Shown here piece by piece: positions 8,575 to 13,323 of a stretch of DNA of 13,323 nucleotides. A program made the position numbers and the translations under genes. The stretch spans positions 5,001 to 18,323 of the forward strand of contig JABUQX010065403.1 in NCBI GenBank assembly GCA_015478945.1, written 5' to 3'. Position 1 is the first letter of the stretch. Each line of letters begins with the position of its first letter. The notes under the pieces were generated by a model that was not told the DNA's origin, searched no databases, and was given only the letters and a program-made list of their open reading frames with translations. This DNA comes from Trachelipus rathkii (lineage: Eukaryota; Arthropoda; Malacostraca; Isopoda; Trachelipodidae).

Positions 8575-8693
8575 GATGCGGCCCATGGAAAGGGTGGGAA
8601 TCCTGCGAGGGGGATCACCCGAAGGGGTAAGCGGGCTTTGGGCCTCAGACCCGAAGGGCTGAGGCCTTACACCTCTTTCGGAGGGGTAAAGCC
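8575..8693 (+). other. GC-rich hairpin cluster at the spacer/right-arm boundary
   Basis: In an otherwise AT-rich spacer, about 120 bp can form successive stem-loops. These are ACCC-GAA-GGGGT near 8617-8627; 8641-8666 with arms GGCCTCAG/CTGAGGCC plus inner CCC/GGG around a GAA loop (one bulged A); and 8663-8693, imperfect, GGCCTTACACCTC with GAGGGGTAAAGCC. The block is absent from the left side of the element and ends at GCCTGTCAC, where right-arm homology begins. Function unknown. Confidence 0.65.
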
Positions 8694-8703
8694 TGTCACA
8701 TTC

Positions 8704-9110
8704 ATTGCGTCGTGTATAGGTTTACACTGTTCAGTCATCTTGAAAATATAGACAGTTTGTTTGATATGAAAAACTGATTAAAGTCTCATCTTAAAGATGT
8801 TGACATACTCGAGGCCTTAATTCATATAGCTCATGGTGTAATCTACGATATTGTACACGAACATGTGGCTTTCCCGATAATGCAGTATACAGAAATGCCT
8901 TAATAACTATCAGCCAGGACACGTTTACTTCTCTGGGGTGAGCGAGTGAGTGCTGTTTGAACCGAAATATGCCAGAAAATGGTTTAAGTACCTGCAATGT
9001 TGTATTTTATGCTTAAACATCTATCGGATGGGTGTTTTGAATCTCTGGAGAAAGCATATAGGAACTTGCTCAATTTTTCAACCGTAATCCTATGTCCCCT
9101 GATTAGTGGA
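8704..9110 (+). pseudogene. Mirror copy of the relic's C-terminal region in the right arm
   Basis: The plus strand reads LFDMKN, an in-frame TGA, then DVDILEALIHIAHGVIYDIV and HEHVAFPIMQYTEMP before TAA. This matches the left-arm segment and keeps the DIVHEHVAF part that is frameshifted on the left. A further open stretch (about 9000-9110) contains HLSDGCFESLEKAYRNLL. The homologous region stops abruptly at 8698-8704, so this copy lacks the N-terminal part present in the spacer for the left copy. The two copies have independent lesions, and neither is intact. Confidence 0.5.
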
Positions 9111-9115
9111 TAATA

Positions 9116-9980
9116 TAATTTAAAAAAAAAAATCATATGTTTGAATGTATTTATTTATTTAATTTCTTTTTTATTGGAAATTATATGTTATACACCTGAA
9201 AACTTGTTTACTGTCCCTTTATGTATGTTGTTTAAGATGTTGGGCCTGGCTGTTTAAATTCCGTGCGGTCCGTTGGTGTGTGTGTGTGTTCAGTTTATGT
9301 GTTCTGTTCATAGTTTAGCTTTACAGAGAATAAAAACTTTACTTTGTTTGTCTTTATCCCAATTAGGTATTATGCGGGTTAGGTTAGGTTATGCTAAATT
9401 TTTTGTTAAATATTACTATGTTAATGTAAAACGTTTTGCATGCAGTGTTAGTTACTTTACTTGTGTTAAGTATGGAACTTTGTTAATGTTAACAGTTTAT
9501 TCGTGTGTTAAGTTGTGTTAGGTTTTTTGCTTTGTAATTATTTTTTAGTTCATGTTAGGCCATGTTAGCTTTATTGATGTGGAACTTATTATGTTAGAGT
9601 ATATTTCGTTTGATCAGTATGATTAATTAACCAATGTTGTGATAATTTTTGCTAAATGTTACTGTGTAAGTGTAAGGTAACGATAAATAATCGGTTAGAG
9701 ATATGCTTTGAAAAGTAAGAGATAGGTTTACGTATTGCACTGCAATGTTAGGTCTACTGTTACTTGGTGTTTAAGTGTGGAACTTTGCTAATGTTAACAG
9801 TTTATTCATGTTTAAGGCATATCAGGTTTGTCTTTATGGGTTATATTCATAGTTTAGATGATGCTAGGTAAGCTTTATTAGTGTGAAAACTTTGTTACGT
9901 TAACGTATATTGATTGATCTTTGTATATAAAGAACTTGATTTATGTTATGGTTTATCCAAAATACTACTTCTGAGATGTG
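9116..9980 (-). repeat. TGTTA-rich diverged repeat block, right arm
   Basis: Inverted partner of 5461-6310. It shares GCATGCAGTGTTAG, GGTTAGGTTAGG and TTAAGTATGGAACTTTG landmarks. The 82-codon plus ORF at 9273-9521 is a low-complexity reading of this repeat, not a gene. Confidence 0.7.
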
Positions 9981-11155
9981 ACTTGAATCATAGATCAATA
10001 GATAATGTTTCAGGATAGTAGGAGGCCGGGGATGGTGGGCTGTTTTGGTGGTTTGAATTTACTGAATTTACTGCTTTAAGTGGGTATGTAAATCGTTACA
10101 ATTTTAGTAAAAAAAATTTGATGTCTTGAATCAATAGATCATAGATCAATCGATCACAACTGGACTGGTAGGTGGTTGGATGGTAGTTGAGACGGTGGTT
10201 TGAATTACTGATTTTATCCTACTCCTCATAACACTTACAAAAACTGCTTTAGGTGTAATCGCAAAACAACGATCTCTCCACCATGTTCAAGCTAAAAAAA
10301 AACTCTGCAACCTTACACTACAATACGAGAAAATAGATCAAATAGATCAACTGGGCTGGTAGGTGGGTATGGATGAGTAAGTATGGATGGCTACGGGTTC
10401 TGATATATACACAGATCATTACATACGCTTTTAGGATATAGCTCAAAACGTTAACACTTTTACGTGAACATATATACCATATAATCAACTAGAACCTCGG
10501 CTAGAGTTCAATCGCATCGCTCTCGTCATGGAGCGCGTGGCTGGTGGTGGTGTGGCTTCGCTGGCTCTTGCTCGATGATTCCTACTGCTTTAACGGGTAT
10601 ATAAAACGATATATATATATAAAATATTACCAACAACCACCCTTAATCATAGATCAATAGATCAACATCGAACTCCAACTGAAGGCTCGGAAGATGTTGG
10701 ATGGTATTGGAACGGTGGTTTGATTTACTGATTTACTGCTTTAGGGTATGTAAAACGTTAAAATTTTAGTAAAAATTTGACCTTAATCAATAGATCAATA
10801 GATCAATAGATCACAACTGGGCTGGTAGGTGGTTGGATGGTGGTTGGATGGTGGTTTGATTTACTGATTTACTGCTTTAGGGTATGTAAAGTTAAATTTT
10901 AGTAAAATTTGACTCTTAATCAATAGATCAATAGATCACAACTGGACTGGTAGGTGGTTGGATGGTAGTTGGATGGTGGTTTGATTTACTGATTTACTGC
11001 TTTATGGTATGTAAAACGTTAAAATTTTAGTAAAAATTTGACCTTAATCAATAGATCAATAGATCAATAGATCACAACTGGACAGGAGGGTGGTTGGATG
11101 GTGGTTGGATGGTGGTTTGATTTACTGATTTACTGCTTTAGGGTATGTAAAAACG
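9981..11155 (-). repeat. Tandem array of about eight units, right arm
   Basis: Same repeat as the left array, inverted: AATCAATAGATCAATAGATC, then CACAACTGG, GGTAGGTGGTTGGATGG, TTTGATTTACTGATTTACTG, and CTTTAGGGTATGTAAAACG. The four units nearest the outer end (10745-11155) are nearly uniform. The inner ones (about 10020-10640) are disrupted and hold unrelated-looking insertions. Confidence 0.85.
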
Positions 11156-11190
11156 TAAATTTGTAAGTTATAAACAAAAAGAATAAGAAA

Positions 11191-11246
11191 TTTTATTTAT
11201 TTATTTATTTATTTATTTAATTTTTTTTTTTTTTTATTTTTTTTTC
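11191..11246 (+). repeat. (TTTA)n plus T-run, right arm
   Basis: Inverted counterpart of the left (TAAA)n tract at the same module boundary, with a longer T-run. Confidence 0.85.
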
Positions 11247-11507
11247 TTGATGGTTCTGAAACCATTATTTTCGAAATCTACAGATCCAATAACATATATA
11301 AGCACACCAATATTGTTGTTATACGAATGTTTAGTTAACTCGGACCGCAGTGGGCTGCCAGTACCGGGGGCCGGGAGCCAACTCATCAGAATCCTATTCC
11401 AATTCTTTCCAGAAATTACACTACGAATCCTCTCGCCAAATTTCAGCCTTCTACGAACACTTTGATTTTTAATGGGGGGTGGGGGCCCCCTTTGGGGGAG
11501 GACCCTC

Positions 11508-11547
11508 GGGGATGTAACTTCGTATACAACGAGGTTACGTTATCCCC
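11508..11547 (+). other. 40-bp imperfect palindrome in the outer module, right copy
   Basis: Arms GTAACTTCGT and ACGAGGTTAC match at 9 of 10 positions around a 5-base ATACA core. Outside them GGGGAT pairs with ATCCCC, with a 3-base bulge. The left half shares 12 of 13 bases with one arm of the P1 loxP site, but the core and second arm do not fit, so this is probably coincidence. It is conserved in the left arm as a more degenerate copy. Confidence 0.6.
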
Positions 11548-11709
11548 AAACGGGGTACCAAGTTTGACAGAGATACCATGTCTCAAACTCTAGCCAGAGC
11601 GTGGTGCGATGCGGTGCGGGGCGGTGCGGTGCGGTGCAGTGCGGTGCGAGACAGTGCAGAAGCTGAACCGACGCTGAAGGACACGCAGAGGGACTTAAAA
11701 AACAACTCA

Positions 11710-11736
11710 GAAGTGATCCCCTTCGGGGATCACTTC
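11710..11736 (+). other. Perfect 12-bp-arm hairpin
   Basis: GAAGTGATCCCC, loop TTC, GGGGATCACTTC. The arms are perfectly complementary over 12 bp. It lies in the GC-rich outer module of the right arm. The corresponding left-arm position (about 3775-3800) keeps only one half (GGGATCACTTTCTGGG), so the hairpin is intact on one side only. Confidence 0.85.
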
Positions 11737-11741
11737 TTCGA

Positions 11742-11782
11742 CGTAATAATAATAATAATAATGTGTATGTGTATGTGTATGT
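11742..11782 (+). repeat. (TAA)n followed by (TGTATG)n
   Basis: About six TAA triplets, then TGTATG hexamers, next to the hairpin. The left arm carries an ATT/TTA-rich counterpart (about 3724-3748) without the hexamer expansion. Confidence 0.8.
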
Positions 11783-11930
11783 GCGCGGCGCTCTGTGTGC
11801 GTGTGTAATGCTCGTCGACGACGAGATTACGTCATCACGCTCGAACCTAACGCTATTTAGGCCTAATCTTGCTTTCTCAGAAGCAGCCACAAGGGCGTAA
11901 GAGCAATATCGGCATCCACCCTCGGGGGTG

Positions 11931-12077
11931 ACCCCCCTCTATATACATCCTAGAGACTTGAAATTTACCCTGTTTCGAGCTTAACCCATACATAGATTAT
12001 ATTCCAAGTTTCAGACCTATATCTCTTATACTTTTTGAGAAAAAGGTGTAGGAGCGCAAACTGTGCCTGTCAACTAC
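11931..12077 (-). repeat. Right terminal inverted block
   Basis: Reverse complement of the left terminal block. It ends ...CCTGTCAACTACT on the plus strand, immediately followed by (TA)n. It differs from the left end by small indels, for example GTTGACAGG here against GTGACAGG on the left. Confidence 0.8.
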
Positions 12078-12122
12078 TATATATATATATATTATATAGT
12101 ATAATATATATAAATATTTATA

Positions 12123-12174
<52 letters not shown>

Positions 12175-12240
12175 TTTAATAAATATATCTATATATAATA
12201 TAGTCATATATTTATTATAATATATATATATATAATATAT
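12078..12240 (+). repeat. (TA)n array abutting the right end of the foldback element
   Basis: Long TA runs with TTTA/ATTT interruptions, starting exactly where the terminal block ends. This is the right half of the presumed original target microsatellite. Confidence 0.95.
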
Positions 12241-12294
12241 TACTCTTTCACGTATTGTTAAATGGATTTATTATCTAATATATTTGAATATAAT

Positions 12295-12365
12295 ATAAAT
12301 ACAATATATATATATATATTATATATATATTATATATAATATATATATATATAATATATATGTAC

Positions 12366-12410
<45 letters not shown>

Positions 12411-12520
12411 CTCGGGATTAAGAGGCTATGTTGGTAAAAATAAATAAATAAATATATATATATATTATATATATATATAATGATATATATATATAGTTTA
12501 TATATATATATATATAGTAG

Positions 12521-12553
<33 letters not shown>

Positions 12554-12555
12554 CT
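12295..12555 (+). repeat. Further (TA)n arrays with (AAAT) interruption
   Basis: TA arrays at 12303-12408 and 12452-12553, separated by about 40 bp that ends in AAATAAATAAATAAA. The 140-codon minus ORF crossing these (Ile/Tyr repeats) is a microsatellite artefact. Confidence 0.95.
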
Positions 12556-13323
12556 CGGAGCTAAGAAAAGGACTTATGCCAGCGCTGGTTTTAAGTTCAA
12601 GACGATCAAGAAAACTGATAAGGAACATTGATGGACAAAGAAAGCTCATATAGGAGGCAGGTGCGAACGGTTTACATAAATGCCCAGGAGAATTCAAGCT
12701 GGGGAAAAAGCGTTTTGAAAACCGAGAGGAGGGGCAACATCATGAAATATACACACGCCTCTTTTAATAGAAAGAAAAGAGCAAGAATCATATTCTTGAT
12801 GAAATTGGTATTGTTTGGCATAAATGTCTTGTAAGGAGGTGGAGAGGAGAAATAACAGAGAAATTATTTAAAATGGAATTAAAGGCGAACTTTAAAGGAA
12901 ATAATTAACCTTTAGCAGAAGTTGAGAGTGCTATATTGTTGTATTAAGAAACGAGAGGAAAGAATGAGTGAGATATAGAGTTAAATTTGAAAATTCTTTT
13001 TGCTCGCACAGAAAAGTTTTAAAAAGAATAATTAAAATATTACCTCTTTTTGTAAAAAGCAATGAGTTTTATAATTATCTGAGAAATATATTTTGCAAAT
13101 TTTTCTTTATTTTCTTGGATTAAATCTTTTAACTACAAATACAAAACTAAAATTTTTTAAATAAATTATGTGCTTACTTTTCTCCGGCACTCCAAAAAAA
13201 AAAAAATATTGATTCACTTTAACTTTGATTCACTTTAATTTGTATGTGCCTAACTACCAGTTTATATTTTTGAAAATATTTTCTTAACACTTTTCTTTTC
13301 AAGACTCAGGAAACAAATTAACG
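12556..13323. other. AT-rich flank, no recognised gene
   Basis: The first 280 bp are of moderate complexity, with a 68-codon plus ORF (12628-12834, Lys/Arg-rich) that resembles nothing I know. The rest is strongly AT-rich. A poly-A run lies near 13193-13206, followed by a direct repeat of TTGATTCACTTTAA (about 13209-13238). No splice-framed coding stretch, RNA gene or element end could be supported. Confidence 0.6.

Larger units (their letters stand above)
6723..8690. other. Central spacer of the foldback element
   Basis: The only part of the element not mirrored. It holds the main part of the coding relic (7215-6723, minus), a repeat block related to the arms (7216-8050), a second set of coding-like fragments (8560-8044, minus) and a GC-rich hairpin cluster (8575-8693). 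Confidence 0.8.
3363..12077. mobile_element. Giant foldback element with about 3.4-kb inverted arms and about 2-kb spacer
   Basis: Reading the right side in reverse complement reproduces the left side in order. Shared landmarks are the terminal block, the (TAAA)n tract, the array of ~135-bp repeats, the TAACA-rich block and the relic gene end. The arms contain exact runs of tens of bases, for example the 42 bp at 6495-6536 against 8877-8918. Homology stops outward at the (TA)n arrays and inward at GTGACAG (6715-6721 against 8692-8699). Long inverted arms built of subrepeats with a central gene are the architecture of foldback elements such as Drosophila FB/NOF. I infer a mobile element from sharp ends, nesting in a microsatellite and the central coding relic. 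A segmental inverted duplication of local DNA is the alternative. The superfamily is unknown, and no transposase motif was identified. Confidence 0.7.
8691..12077 (-). repeat. Right inverted arm
   Basis: Inverted copy of the left arm: relic gene end on the plus strand 8704-9110, TAACA/TGTTA block 9116-9980, tandem array 9981-11155, (TTTA)n 11191-11246, GC-rich block 11247-11930, terminal block 11931-12077. Most differences from the left arm are one-base indels and substitutions. The 10200-10640 part of the array is the least regular. Confidence 0.85.

Noticed and set aside
9273..9521. 82-codon plus ORF in the right TAACA/TGTTA block
   Set aside because: Val/Cys/Tyr-rich reading of a repeat. 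The left-arm counterpart is not open.
11540..11890. 116-codon minus and 76-codon plus ORFs in the right outer module
   Set aside because: They consist of translated simple repeats (His-Arg-Thr-Ala-Pro and Thr-Tyr runs) and are not conserved in the left arm.
3363..12077. Fold-back sequencing artefact (template and complement read as one molecule)
   Set aside because: Not excluded, but made unlikely by the unique 2-kb spacer, one-sided features (hairpin cluster, 11710 hairpin), block-wise divergence between arms and sharp ends at (TA)n.
12275..12697. 140-codon minus ORF
   Set aside because: Mostly Ile/Tyr from (TA)n. The N-terminal 45 residues are of normal composition but match nothing I know and have no mirrored or repeated copy to support them.

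Overview
The window looks like AT-rich, repeat-dense nuclear DNA from an arthropod, possibly a decapod crustacean. The support is indirect: long (TA)n, (GGA)n and (TAAA)n microsatellites, a decayed non-LTR retrotransposon ORF1 of arthropod type, short TTAGG-like telomeric pentamers, and no bacterial-style operons, ribosome binding sites or intact long ORFs. I see no intact gene, tRNA, rRNA or CRISPR array. Nearly every apparent ORF is a shadow of a microsatellite or repeat, or a piece of a frame-broken relic.

Layout. (1) 1-1995, minus strand: the broken gag-like ORF1 of a non-LTR retrotransposon, with an RRM-like N-terminal segment, a CCHC zinc-knuckle pair and a low-complexity C-terminal half. 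It runs off the left edge, so any reverse transcriptase lies outside the window. 1996-2530 may be its 5' leader. (2) 2592-3362: a (GGA)n tract, then (TA)n arrays enclosing a small island. (3) 3363-12077: a giant foldback structure of about 8.7 kb. Two inverted arms of about 3.4 kb (3363-6722 and 8691-12077) flank a spacer of about 2 kb (6723-8690). The arms share a modular order from outside in: a terminal block of about 150 bp, a GC-rich block, an A/(TAAA)n tract, about eight copies of a 132-148 bp tandem repeat, a TAACA-rich block, and the 3' end of an unidentified coding relic. Both outer ends abut (TA)n, so the element appears to sit inside a TA microsatellite. (4) 12078-12555: the right (TA)n arrays. 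(5) 12556-13323: AT-rich sequence with no recognised feature.

The most interesting content is the foldback element and its cargo. Reading leftward from about 8560 to 6320, the minus strand holds several coding-like stretches in changing frames. The best is 7215-6510, which looks like one protein broken by single-base frameshifts. Its C-terminal part continues into the left arm and is mirrored on the plus strand of the right arm (8704-9110). I do not recognise the protein. The architecture (long inverted arms containing tandem subrepeats, with a gene in the middle) resembles Drosophila FB/NOF foldback elements, but I could not establish homology. The many single-base indels between arms, between repeat units and within the relics could be decay or uncorrected long-read error, and the sequence alone does not decide.
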